Shown here piece by piece: positions 34,501-45,326 of a DNA stretch of 64,000 bases. The DNA lies in assembly GCA_021397835.1 (NCBI GenBank), contig JAJFZO010000191.1, positions 8,256,001 through 8,320,000 of the forward strand, written 5' to 3'. Under the pieces are notes generated by a model, which saw only the letters and a list, made by a program, of their open reading frames with translations, had not been told where the DNA came from and searched no databases. Numbering within the stretch: position 1 is the stretch's first letter; every line of letters begins with the position of its first letter. Both the position numbers and the translations under genes were made by a program. The DNA comes from Moringa oleifera. Taxonomy: Eukaryota > Streptophyta > Magnoliopsida > Brassicales > Moringaceae.

Positions 34501-35254
34501 TAATTGTTAATGTAGATGCAATTATATTGTTAATGTCTTTTCGTCACGTATTTCAGAGGGTTTTAATTCAATTTTCAAGGGAGATTCTATTGATTTTTTT
34601 ATAAATCTATCAAACTAACTTAATCTTATCAAATTCATTAATATGGTTAGATGATAGGTCAAGAGAGACGATGTGACTCTCGAAGGAAATGTGACTTTTA
34701 GAGAGAAAGGTAAGTATCTCAAAAGGAAAGATCCACGATCTGCATCTTCACTTCCACGTATCCAAGATGAAAAGAAAGACACAACTACACCATCTCCACA
34801 TATTTCAAGCTTTTTTAGCTTTGTTACTACTAGGTTGTTAAGCTCAGGGAGTATGCAGAGTTCAGGTAAATAGCAAATTTATGCAGATAATAACATGTGA
34901 GTATTTATAATTACATGTTTTAGTACTTTGTGTCATTATCTTTATAAATTTTATTAATATTTGTTTATTATCTTATTTGACAAGATCGAGCCTTCGCATC
35001 AATACTCTGCAAAGATTTATAAAATTTTTTAAGAGAGGTTCGATCAATGTGCGTATACGTGGAAAACGATTTCTCGGGAAGTGCACCCTCAGCACCGTCT
35101 AATAATTAGATGTAATTTCTTATCTGAATATTGTATTTGACGAGAACATAATATAATCTTGTATTTATTATCTTATTTTATGAATTTTATATAATTTTAT
35201 TTTTTTATTTAGTTATAATTTAAAATTATTTTTTAAAAACATTAATTACTTAAG

Positions 35255-35560
35255 GACAGATCTATTCGTCACTAATCAGTTTTTAGCTTAGTGACAAATT
35301 ATATTGATTGTTAGTTTAGCAACAGATTCATATCAATTGCTAACTTTGTGACAGATTGATATCAGTAACTAGCTTAGAGACAACTCATTATCGATCACTA
35401 GGTTAGTGACAAATTCATATCAGTTGTGAAGATAGTGACAGATTCATACACTAGCTATTTTAGCGATAAATTTATATCAATCGTTAGTTTAGCGTAATCA
35501 CTAATTAGTGACAAATACAAAATTCAGTCGTTAATTTTTTTCGTGATAATAATTTTCACT
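35255..35560. repeat. Right subterminal repeats of the inner element
   Basis: About seven diverged units of roughly 40 bp share the pattern TTAGTGACAGATTCATATCA followed by a GTTGCTAGTTTAG-like part. They mirror the left subterminal zone in motif content. Confidence 0.75.
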
Positions 35561-35608
35561 ATTAATTTTATTTATCGTTAAAAAATTTACAATAGATTTT
35601 TTTTTTAA

Positions 35609-35636
35609 TTTAGCGACAGATGAATCTGTCGCTAAA
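35609..35636. repeat. Perfect 13-bp subterminal hairpin
   Basis: TTTAGCGACAGAT at 35,609-35,621 is followed, after a 2-base loop, by its exact complement ATCTGTCGCTAAA at 35,624-35,636, just inside the right terminus. The core is the same GCGACAGAT motif as in the subterminal repeats. Confidence 0.85.
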
Positions 35637-35639
35637 ACT

Positions 35640-35656
35640 AATTTTTTTTTGTAGTG
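35640..35656 (-). repeat. Right terminal inverted repeat of the inner CACTA-like element
   Basis: On the - strand the end reads CACTACAAAAAAAAATT. It pairs with the left end at 31,199. Confidence 0.75.
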
Positions 35657-35679
35657 AAATGTGTACAACTATCATCTTA

Positions 35680-36250
35680 CTAGAAAAGGATTTATAGGGC
35701 TAGAGAGAGAAATTGTAAGTTATTTTTCATTTTTTATGTTAATTATTGGTGATATATTCATTTGATTAATTATTCATAAATTTTGGCGTGTTCACTTTTC
35801 ATATTTATGCTAAAAACAACCATTGGGTAGCTATAAACAAACTAATCATGCTACACTATAAAAGACAATACAACAGAATAAAAAAAAGGAATATATAAAT
35901 GAAGTTACTTGAGAATGTGGTGAGAAGATTGGAAGTATCATATTAGTTTTGATTCGTTATTTCTTTTGTTGTAGATTTAAGTTCAATAATGATTAATTCT
36001 TTTATTATAATATTGTATGATGAGTTGATGATGTAGAGCATATGGGGTTGATTTACACCCTTGAGTCCAAATGACGTACTTACAAAAGCTCTTGGTGCAC
36101 CTGAGCACTTCAAACACATCAAAGATTAAGGATCCAAGGTGACTATCACATCTTATTTGAAAAAGCCAAAAATTTGAGTGTCCCTTAAGATATGTAGTTG
36201 GATCAGTAACAAGTGGTAAAGGTGATGAGGTGGTTCACAAAGTATAAAAA
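35680..36250 (+). pseudogene. Transposase_24-type remnant of the outer CACTA
   Basis: On the + strand LTRKGFIGLEREI is read at about 35,676-35,715 and SPNDVLTKALGAPEHFKHIK at about 36,066-36,126. The latter resembles the SNDVLTxALGTPEHxGRVRG motif found in the second protein of plant En/Spm-like elements. The reading is broken by stops. It belongs with the TNP2 part on the far side of the inner element. Confidence 0.65.
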
Positions 36251-36430
36251 TGTTTGACAATCATTATGGCGAGTAGAATTGATATCTAGCTAAAAATTTA
36301 TCGTGCAATTTCATTCGAGTAAAGTTATCAATAATATATATAGATTAATGGATGACGAAGAATATATGACACCTCAATCACCTACGCTAATCAGACCACC
36401 AAACACTGGCACTGTATAACATCATGGTAT

Positions 36431-38230
36431 GCCACGTATTATTCATAGTAAATAGGATATTAATAGTGTTAAGCATGTAATTTATGGTTTTTTAAATCAT
36501 TGTAATGTGAGCTATGTAAGATGATCTATGATTGTGCATTAGCCTATGGTGATGTTGAGGTGATTGATCAATGTAGTTATTCATAGTAATACACAAATGC
36601 CTCACTCAAACCTTGATAAACATTTAAAATGGATTGAATTTAGATAAGATATGATTAAAATAATTAAATTTTAGATTAAAAAGAAAGAAGATGAAAAAAA
36701 AATTTAAAATTGGTTAATATTTTCTTTTTTTAGGTTTATTTTTTCTTTTTTTATTCCTTCTTTTAAATTCAACAAACATCTATTTCTTTTTTTTAATTCC
36801 TTACAAAAAATTTTACTTGCCATTGAGAGTATTATTGAGTAACCGAAGTATCATTTAGACAAGTATAAATGAGTGTTGTTGAAGATTTTTTGAGAATTAA
36901 TTATTTTATTGCTATAATGGATGTTATTATTATTATTACACAAAAGTGAATGTAAACAATTGCAAGCCTATGATATTATTTCTTATTTTTATTTAATTTA
37001 AATATGTTAAATTCTCTAAATGATAATAAATAATGTTTTTTCAATCTCAAAAATACTTCTATAACATGAAACTCTTTAGATATTGATTCAAATGATCTAT
37101 TTTCTAAATTGAAAGTTTAGTAATGATTTTACTAGTAAAAAAAAGCATTTAAAATTCTAAAGTTTGTAAAAATTTTAGATTACTATCTTAATGTCTTAAT
37201 TATTCATTATGCCTAAAAAAAATTTAAAATTAAAATTATTAAAATCTTATTTACAGTCAATTATGTCACAAAAAATGTCAAATAAATTAATAATCTTATG
37301 TATTAAAAAATATATGCATATTAAAACAAATTGGTTATAGAAATATCATTAATAAATTTAGTTTTTAAATTATTAGTAATTATTTAATATTAATACATAA
37401 TTATATATTACTATAATTTTACATAAAAGGGTTTGTTTTTCATTTTTGCTCCAGATCTCCAAATGGTCACGGCCGGCAATGGTAAACTCCCTTTGCTTTT
37501 TTTCACTTCCTGGCATCAAGTTCATTCCCACTGCCATTACAACTGGCCAACGCCAGAAGTCTGTATGCGAATCTGCACTTGAAATCATGGATGCCTCACT
37601 TTGTTTAAGGCAATCAAAAGCTATCCATTCACCTAGGTAATCCTTCACTAACTTAAATCAAGTAAATATATACTTGGCGTTGTCTGCAAATTAACGGATT
37701 CTCCAACATGGAGAATGCACTTTGTACCAGAAACATAAACATTCTCTTCATTCAGTTCCTTGCTTCAATCCCCAGTCAAAACCTTAAAATTTGTATGGCA
37801 GGATTGATTCAGAGATGGTCTAAAGAACCAGATTCAATCTCAAATGGTTTGAATTACATTTTGCAATTCATGACAAAAACAATTACCAATCTCCATATGA
37901 AATGCAAGATATACTTGAGAGAAGCGCTCAACAAGTATTCAATGTCCAATTGACATTGTTACTCTGCTACCCGTCATCAACAGGATGTCAGTGATGCTAC
38001 ATTGTTCTCCAATCAGACACATTTTCTATGAAAGTTCTTTTCCTTCTGAAAATTTAAAGGTCAATATGGACTTTTCAGGACAAGAATGCAGAATACTTCT
38101 CTTGTTCAATTTCGTAATCGTATGTCAATTTAGAATTTTATTGGAAAATGCACACACTCTCACTTTCTCTCTCTCCCTCTCTTTTTTCAGGTTGTCCAAT
38201 TCCATTCAAAGCACGCACTTTTGTAGACCA
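36431..38230. other. Intergenic stretch, one unexplained open frame
   Basis: Very AT-rich until about 37,400. A 91-codon frame on the - strand (37,373-37,648) reads WIAFDCLKQSEASMISSADS and DFWRWPVVMAVGMNLMPG; its composition is protein-like and an AG that could be a splice acceptor lies just before GTGAATGGATAGC on that strand. I do not recognise it. It could be an exon remnant or chance. From about 37,700 the sequence is the probable upstream region of the small protein gene, with a CT-rich run at 38,157-38,187. Confidence 0.35.
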
Positions 38231-38240
38231 TATAAAAAAA
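38231..38240 (+). promoter_or_regulatory. Probable TATA box of the small protein gene
   Basis: TATAAAAAAA lies 190 bp before the start codon at 38,421, with a CT-rich run just upstream. A start of transcription about 30 bp further down would give a leader of roughly 160 bp. Position and match only; no other evidence. Confidence 0.5.
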
Positions 38241-38420
38241 GAAGAGAGAAGAGTTTCCCAAGACAGATCCTTTTCTCTCTCTGAGAAGCAAAACCCCCTC
38301 ACACACAAAACACGACAATCATTACCAAGGTTCAAAATCTCATTTCAGTGATTTCTCATTCAAACTGGAAAAGCACAGAATTCTCCCCAAATACAGAGGG
38401 CGAGCGATAGGAACCTGAAA

Positions 38421-38912
38421 ATGGCAACCTTGCAGAAATTCAAGCTGCTGGCAACGCAATGTGGTGTAGCTCAGAGCCCGACGAAGAGCCCTGCGACGAG
38501 CCCGTTGGTGCACCTCCGCCGTCGGAAGAGCAGCTTGAAGATGCTTCTGAGCCGGAGCTCTAGCCGGCGATGGCCGAGCCGCCGAGAATCGCCGACTCAA
38601 CAGCAGAGACTCCTAACTGATCTGACAGCGAAGAACAAGAGCAGCAAGGATGTGGTTGGCCGCACGTTGAAGGACCTCTTCGTCTCCTCGCCTCCGTTTG
38701 AAGAAGAACCAGAAGAAATGGTTGACCGGAATGGAAAAGGCAAGAGCGGAGTTATCATACCAAAACTGAACGGAGGTGGAGCAAGCATGGATGTGGTTTT
38801 GGGAGGCGGGTTGAGAGACGAAACGGGTTCGCCTAGACCGGGGTGGATTGGTTTCAGGCACCGCTTACTCCGGAGAGCTTGGCGCCCTATGCTTGTGACC
38901 ATCCCTGAGTAA
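38421..38912 (+). CDS. Small basic plant protein of unknown function, intronless
   Basis: An intact 163-residue frame without introns. The N-terminus MATLQKFKLLATQCGVAQSP is followed by Ser/Thr-Pro motifs (TKSP, ATSP) and an Arg/Lys-rich stretch (HLRRRK, SRSSSRRWPSRR, residues about 31-55). A middle LKDLFVSSPP block (about 83-92) precedes an acidic EEEPEE run, and the C-terminus is WIGFRHRLLRRAWRPMLVTI followed by PE. I recall small plant-specific proteins of this layout, with conserved N- and C-terminal ends, but know no function and cannot give a name. There is no signal peptide or membrane segment; the basic clusters could serve nuclear targeting (inference). Base composition is richer in G+C than the flanks, as expected for a real coding region. 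It converges with the NDT2-type gene, with 0.9 kb between the stop codons. Confidence 0.82.
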   Translation: MATLQKFKLLATQCGVAQSPTKSPATSPLVHLRRRKSSLKMLLSRSSSRRWPSRRESPTQQQRLLTDLTAKNKSSKDVVGRTLKDLFVSSPPFEEEPEEMVDRNGKGKSGVIIPKLNGGGASMDVVLGGGLRDETGSPRPGWIGFRHRLLRRAWRPMLVTIPE

Positions 38913-39835
38913 ACTGTAGTAATATAAATTTAATATTTCTGACTATTTGTAATAAATTTTACGCAGTTTCCTTGTTTCCTCAGTGAGACACGATCTGGCC
39001 TGGTAATGGTAAAGAGGAAGCCAATCCAAATAGTGGCGGCTGTCTTGTACTAGTTCCTTTTTCTTTTTCTTTTTTTTTTCCCGTTAAAAACGAGCTTACT
39101 GCAAAGGTTTTGTTCATCAGGCAAAGCATTATTGCTATTTCTTTCTTTATGTGGACTTTACTAAACTTATTTACAAGTCTGACTGCATTATATATTTATA
39201 TATATATATGACAAATTATTCTAAGTTATTCAAGAAACAAATTCAAATTTGGTCATCGAATTTGGGGCAGAAGGGGATAGTTTGAGGAATTGTCTGAGGT
39301 TTTTAATTTTGGAATATTGGAATGAGGTGGAAAGTTTAGAGTGGGCTAGCCCAAAGCTCTGGCTCTCGCTTGAGATCACAGTATATTGGAGAAAAAAGGA
39401 TCAAAGATGCCCACAACCAAAGGAATAGAGCAGTTCGGTCATGAAGATACAAACACAAACTGCTGAGGCCACATAGGAGGATAGGACCTCTATTGTTACA
39501 GTAAATTATAAAATTCTGAATTTCCAGCTGATATCGTTCTTATGGCACCTCTGGATTTCCCACCACAATGACCGTTCAGATTCCAAACTGTCAAAATATC
39601 AAATTTCAGTATCTTGAACAGAGTAAACCAAGACAAAAGGGTTGATGACATAGGAAAAAAAAGAAATGGCTCGGTATTATTCACCAAATTGGAAAAGTAG
39701 AGACAATGAGAACAGCAGAAATATATGATAAAGAGAGAAGGGAACTTTTACTTATTTTCACACTTGTGTAACACATTTTAATTTTGTGGAAGATTCTACG
39801 GATCTAATGTCTGGAAAGAAGCAACACAAAAATCA
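38913..39835. other. Convergent 3' flanks of the small protein gene and the carrier gene
   Basis: Contains both presumed 3' untranslated regions. Poly-T/poly-A-like signals and a short TA run near 39,190-39,210 are present. No further gene is recognised. Confidence 0.5.
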
Positions 39836-42800
39836 TTATCTTGCCGGTAGATGATCTTTGTTTTCCAGAGGAATTAATGGAGTTGTAATCTTATTTGATT
39901 GTGTTTGTCGCAAAGCTGTGTCTGTTTCTTCCTTCCCAGCTCCTTCATTTCCATGCTGAGGTTTGACATGATCATCAGATTTAGGTTGGGCAAGGGAATG
40001 CTGACTTTTGTCGGAAGGTAGCAGCCCTTGCAGAAACCTATATATCATCTCATAACTAGTGAATGTGATAATAGCTGATGGAGTTGTTCGCAATAGGTTA
40101 GTAGCACAGCCACGGTAAAAGCCAGGCAGACCTTCCTTTACAAACACTTTTTTAACGCAATCCACAACTCCTGAATATTGGACCTCTGCATTTCTCATCT
40201 GCCCTTGCTCTTGAAGCCTTGAGCGGATAACCTGGTAACACATAGGGGAAACATTACAACAAAAGTAAAGAGAAAAAAAGAAAAGAAAAGGAGGCAATAG
40301 GGCCTCTTCCTGCAGTAATCAAAAAAACAACTGACGAACCTCGTGTGGGTAAGTCATCACAGAGGCAATCACTTTTGATATTGAAGAGGCAACTGCTACA
40401 TTCCCAGGACTCAGCTTATCTACTGTAGTACCATCTGAGAACTTCAACTAATTATGATCAGAAACTTGTTACATGAACAAGAGACAAAAAAGTATCTCGT
40501 ATCTACAGCTTGAGCACAAAAAGAAATATAATAATAATGACATTACCCCTTTTTGCCATATATGCTTTGGTCTTTTCGTATGCTGGAAACTGAATTGCAA
40601 CATGACTTATCCCGGCCAAAGAAGGCAATACACCACTGTTCCAGAGGCACCAAAAGTCCAAAAAATCCATAAAATGAAATTTCATGCAGAATTAAAATCA
40701 AAATGCAACTGAAATTTTTTATAAAAAAAATACTAATCCCAAAACACCTTAATAATTATACCAGGAGCACAAATAATTAAGTAGAGGCAAGAATGACACA
40801 TTTGGCTTCATTCGTTACTAAAGTCATTCTTTGGTGCTCAAAGGTCAGACAGATCAAAAGGCTGATGAATTACCAAAATTACTTTTTAAGAAACTGAAAA
40901 CCACTGACCTATACAACCCTCGCAGACCTTCCTCGCTTGTAATCCTTCTCAAAGCAGAAAGTATGCTTTTGTAGGGAACCACACCTGGTCTCAAACCCTG
41001 TGTCTAAACAAAGATGAAAAACAAATGAATATCCAAAACAGGATAAAGGTAATATATAAAAAATGTGAAATATGAGATATTTGGGTAAGCAAAATTAGCA
41101 TTATACAAGCTATAAAAACTATTACAATTTCAATTTCAACAATCAAGTATCAAGATCAGAGCCTAATGTAAGACTTTGCCAAGATATACTTATGCAAGCC
41201 TAGATGGTGCGTTTGAGAAGATGAGATACAACGTCATATCCTTCTCATGCAAAGCAAAATCACCAAGGGATATTTCCTGCATTTCACTGGGTTCCAGAAA
41301 GGTGATTTGGGAAGAAACTCAGATCTTATGATCATTGGTTAAGAGTCAACATCCAAAGGTTGTAGATGCTGAAATGTTTAATCAAATGTTAATTAATACT
41401 CTACAGAAAAAACTGTTGCAGCTCTCACCATAACAACAACTGGGCCATTCTAAATAATACCTCCACCTAGAAGGAGGCAACAAATTGCTGCTAGCATGTC
41501 GTCCATAAATTTATACTTATGTTCCTCAGTCATGCTTGTTTTTAAAGTTACTACCTGAATTCAAAGTCATGTCTTAATAATTTCAGTAAGACATGTGCAA
41601 TTCCTGTGAATTTTCCCAAGGTAAAAGAAAAAGTAACGAGAAAAAGCAGAAAAGATCTCCGAGTAGCATGATAAAATTTTCAGCAATAAATCATTTAATA
41701 ACATTGGTGGAGCTACTTCTTCCACAAGTCTTAGAAAGTTATAAAACGTGGTCATAATGTCAAAAGGAGTTCGAGTATTATGGAAAGCAAATAAAGTTAG
41801 TAAGAGAAACATTTACCTAAAAGAGAAAAGTCAGAATGTGAAAAGTTCTGAAATTCATTCTATAATCTCTTTTCAAATCCACTTACCAGGAGGCCTACTT
41901 TTTAGTTAAAAATTTATGCTTGCTTCACCAATTGGACTTTAATTTTTGAATTTCATCCATCTGTCATTTAAAAATCCTGGTTTTGGTACTTCAAAAAAGG
42001 AAAGCATGTTCTTTTACAACAAGAGAATGTAAACCAATAACTAAATCTAAGTACTAGCATGTCGAAACATGTGTGATGCAATAAGTATTGCACTGATATT
42101 GCAAGAAATAGATACATACACAAAAGTTATCAGTTTGAATTAAGCGTGTGATAAATTAATGAAACAATGTTGCTGATCTTATATGTAGGGGAAACAGAAT
42201 CACAGATATGAGAAAAAACAAACAATTTTTTAAATAAGAGAAGAAAACAATCTTACTTGGAGTCTTGTCTTAACAACCCACAACGGATTAGTTGAAATGG
42301 CCGTAGCAGCCCCAGCCCCAGCAGCAGCTATCATATTTGCACCAATTGTAAGTTGACCACTGTTATCCTCTACAATATGAATATGAGAAGTTAGTAGAGA
42401 TCAAAGCAATAACTAAAGCTAAAATTGTATGGGCCTAAATTGGAATCCCTTTTTTTCTTTGGGTGGGGGGGGGGGGGGTGGTTGGGGAAGGAGTTTTACA
42501 GCAAATGAGAAAAAAACAGAACCAACCAGGTGAATGGAGTAGACTCTTAAGCTTCTCATAAACTGTGAAGTACACCTACAAATGAAATGAGATGCAACGT
42601 TACTTGGCAAAATATGAACATCACATAGAATCACATTTTGCATGCGTTCGCTAATGAATAAAAGTTTATATGAGAAAGCTAATTCTCATCATTTAAGTAT
42701 GTCTCGTCATTTAAAGGAAAAGAAAATAGATTGTCATCCAACATTAGGATAAGATTTCCAACAAATATGTGAGCTCCATAGGAGGTAAGGGTAGCAACAA

Positions 42801-44451
42801 GGTTGTTATGCAAGATTCCCTTTCAAATCTCAGATTAATTAGACCAGGAAAGGCACCTGGCATCTTATTTGCCAAAATCATAAGCATGCTGAAGAAATTG
42901 CAACACTTATTACATCAAACTCTGTCTGGATGAGATTTGAAAATAGGCTGGATGGAGATATGTCTGTTGCTAACAAAATGACTCTTATGGTGCCATTTTA
43001 TTTCACTCCTCTATTCTATTTAATACCCATCCAAGCATATCTGCCCTTTCCAACCTATGTAATTGCAAAAACAACAATATAATCTCTTAATACAAGTATT
43101 TTCCATGATATCTATGGCAAAAGATGAAATAAGTAATACTGGGGCAAACTAAAACTAAAAAACTGCATCTTGTGGCCTAGTTTATCAGGATCCTCATGCT
43201 TTTGGTCACAGTGATCACATTATAATAAGCTTAGAAGCATTGCTTGGAAGAGAGCGATCAATGTAAATAAATAAATAAATTAGGTAAAACCAGAACTCCA
43301 AATTTGAGGCTTCATCTTTCAATAATTAATGGCGTTCCAAACACTTTCTTTCATGAATATAGTCCACAGAGGTAATACTCACTGCCCAGTTTGGAAGTAG
43401 AGCTAGTATTGTCGGTGACAGCCCCCGATACATTCCCCTGAATCCTTCATTCTTTATTATATTTTGTAGGCTTGTAAATATGATGCCACCTAAGCATAGT
43501 CAAAAAAGAAGTGCATGAAAGAAGATGCTGATACCAATAACAACTAACAACATGCATATGAAAACTAAAGATGAACTAATTAGCACAGAACCCAAAATCT
43601 GTCTTCCAGACGTTACCCATTTACCCTGATTATCATAATGTCATCTAAGTGAAATTTAATTTGAAATCCATTTTGGCCTCACATGAACATTCCCTGATTT
43701 CTGCAAATAGAGACTCAAGCTTTTTAATTGATCTCTTCCATTAAGTAAACCACCAAATTTATGTAACCTTTCAAAGGAAATCAAAACCCTTCTTACAACA
43801 ACCTTTCTCCACAATTACCACTTTGCTTATCCTGTCTACGGCTCACATTGATAGGGTGAGTAAGATGGCAGAGTTGTTGATGGTTAGATCAAAATCTCAC
43901 ATTCAGTACAGTTTCTGATTGAGAATCCATTGTATTAGCAAAACATTTTAAATGCAGACAAGTTCACCAATTAAATTCAACTTTCTACAAAACATTGCTC
44001 TTTTCTTATTAAGATTTCTCATAACTAAATTATGGACCACAAGAAAGAAAAACCTTGAGTGAAACAGAATCAGTTCAGCTGGAAAGGGATAATAACACAC
44101 CTCTTCGACCTGATTGGGGTGCTTCAGGGAGGCCATGCACCTGTAGCCTTGTCTTGATCACATCCAAAGGACATACAAAGGTGGCAGCAATTGCACCTAA
44201 ACCCCATATTGACCACTCATTAATTAGCATAGAGTAAATTAAATCCTAGTATTGCGGCAATGGTTAGAAAAACCTACAATTTATTTGCACATAAAGCCCT
44301 AGCTAAGGGACAACAAGAGCCCAAAAGGAAAGGGTAAAAAATATTGACAGGTAGAAGACATGAACTAACCAGCAGCAGCACCAGCAGCGGCGTTGCAGAT
44401 GAGATTCCTGGTGCTTCGAGCATTATCAGATGGTCCTTGACCTCCACTCAT
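39836..44451 (-). CDS. NDT2: Mitochondrial carrier family NAD+ transporter, NDT2 type (nine exons)
   Basis: A six-helix solute carrier that imports NAD+ into an organelle; Arabidopsis NDT2 is assigned to mitochondria. Exons on the - strand: 44,451-44,370, 44,196-44,101, 43,489-43,383, 42,575-42,527, 42,369-42,257, 41,003-40,909, 40,635-40,547, 40,434-40,340 and 40,231-39,836. All borders are GT-AG, phases agree, and the sum is 1,122 nt, 373 residues. The three repeats each carry a PX[DE]XX[KR]-type signature: PLDVIK (37-42), PLWVVK (140-145, with the Trp usual in this subfamily) and PHEVIR (240-245). Other family blocks are [30 protein letters not shown] and [16 protein letters not shown]. 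The C-terminal extension of about 60 residues ending near [14 protein letters not shown] is typical of NDT2 and absent from NDT1. No defect is seen. Confidence 0.93.
41004..44100 (-). other. Large introns of the NDT2-type gene
   Basis: Introns at 41,004-42,256, 42,576-43,382 and 43,490-44,100 (interrupted by exons at 42,257-42,369, 42,527-42,575 and 43,383-43,489) are AT-rich and contain no recognisable gene or transposon. Frames here, such as 41,567-41,812 on -, look like chance. Confidence 0.7.
42465..42478. repeat. G14 homopolymer (C14 in the NDT2 pre-mRNA)
   Basis: Fourteen consecutive G on the + strand, flanked by GGGT and TGGTTGGGG, lie in the 157-bp intron between exons 4 and 5 of the carrier gene. 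In the transcript it is a C-run within the pyrimidine-rich part of the intron. On the + strand it could form a G-quadruplex. Confidence 0.9.
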
Positions 44452-44572
44452 CTTCTCAATCAGTCCTCTAAAATCTCAACAACCCTATAAATCCTAAGCA
44501 AACCCTCCAAACAGATCTACATATATACACACAAATATTGTGTACATATTCATACCCTTTCGCTTCTTTGGT

Positions 44573-45241
44573 TCATTCGCCCGCGTCTATATTGAATTGA
44601 ACAAAAAGGAGCAATGCATTTACGGCTACCTTGTTTGAAGGGTCAAGGGCGACGGGTAAATTGGACCGTGGAGAGACCTTATTCTGAAACGTGTAGCACA
44701 CTGCGTCCAAGTCTCCGTCAAAATTTTTTTTTTGGAGGAGCATATGCTTGTTTTTTGCAGTAAAATTTAAGATCCCCAACTGGCAACCATTACAGTTTCC
44801 GAGCTTTAATGGAAAACAAGTCTCCTCTGCCAAATGATGACAATAATAATCTAATGCCTGGGTTTTGCGTAAAAAAAAAAGGACTTTAACCTTAGCTTGC
44901 TGCCCTTTGCAGAGTTCTTGCTCCCAGCGAAGAGGGGGATAGCCGATGCCGTCAAAATGAATATTAAAATAAATGATATGGTAAAATGGGTCTTTTTCTT
45001 TTAATTTTGAATATAGATATCTTGTGTGGTCACTTATCCAATAAAGTCTCGGAAGGCAACGGCGAGGGTCAACGCCGATACCCAAAACCAAAATGTATAG
45101 TGAAAGTGGACAGAGCTTGGGTTGAAGAAGATGAGAGTGGTTTGCGTAGGGTTTGTGAGTGAAGCTCGACGTGGAGAGAGAGGCGGTGCTCTTCAAAGAG
45201 ATGTGGGTTATTTGTGAGCGACAGTGACAACACATATCCAA
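44573..45241 (-). other. 222-codon open frame upstream of the NDT2-type gene, coding status unknown
   Basis: An uninterrupted frame from ATG at 45,241 to a stop at 44,573, ending 121 bp before the carrier start codon on the same strand. It begins MDMCCHCRSQITHISLKSTA, and ends with NALLLFVQFNIDAGE. I see no domain, signal peptide or clear membrane helix. An overlapping 85-codon frame (45,069-45,326) reads the same DNA in another frame. The length is unusual for chance in AT-rich DNA, yet the local base composition is less AT-rich, which makes long random frames likelier. It could be promoter or leader sequence of the carrier gene, an exon of an unknown gene, or chance. Confidence 0.25.
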
Positions 45242-45326
45242 CTAATGAAAGCTGTTTTGAGAACGGCTGACAAAGATTCTCACCGTGAGCCCGTTCAAAG
45301 CGTTTCCATGCTTGGTCATGAGCCAA

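Larger units (their letters stand above)
31199..35656. mobile_element. Non-autonomous CACTA-like element, 4,458 bp, nested in the outer CACTA
   Basis: The left end reads CACTACGAAAAAAATCT and the right end, on the opposite strand, CACTACAAAAAAAAATTAG, agreeing at 13 of the first 14 positions. The flanking triplets are AGA on the left and AAA on the right, a near match to the 3-bp target duplication of CACTA elements. Both subterminal zones hold repeats based on GTGACAGATT/GCGATAGATT. No transposase is recognisable inside. The interior instead holds a GC-rich palindromic array (31,500-32,905), a pyrimidine-rich segment, an AT-rich tandem array (33,520-34,500), and a 66-codon frame (34,673-34,873) of unknown nature. 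The element interrupts the transposase region of the outer CACTA. Confidence 0.75.
28700..36430 (+). mobile_element. Degenerate CACTA (En/Spm-type) DNA transposon, split by an inner element
   Basis: The + strand carries TNP2-type transposase, DUF4218 and DUF4216 pieces up to about 31,080 and Transposase_24-type pieces from about 35,680 to 36,200. The non-autonomous element at 31,199-35,656 separates them. I did not find the CACTA ends of this outer element: its left side meets copia gag sequence near 28,600-28,740, and its right side fades into AT-rich DNA after about 36,430. Borders are therefore approximate. Confidence 0.8.

Noticed and set aside
38597..38902. Two - strand frames (82 and 101 codons) over the small protein gene
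   Set aside because: Shadows of the + strand gene; long antisense frames are common in GC-richer coding sequence.
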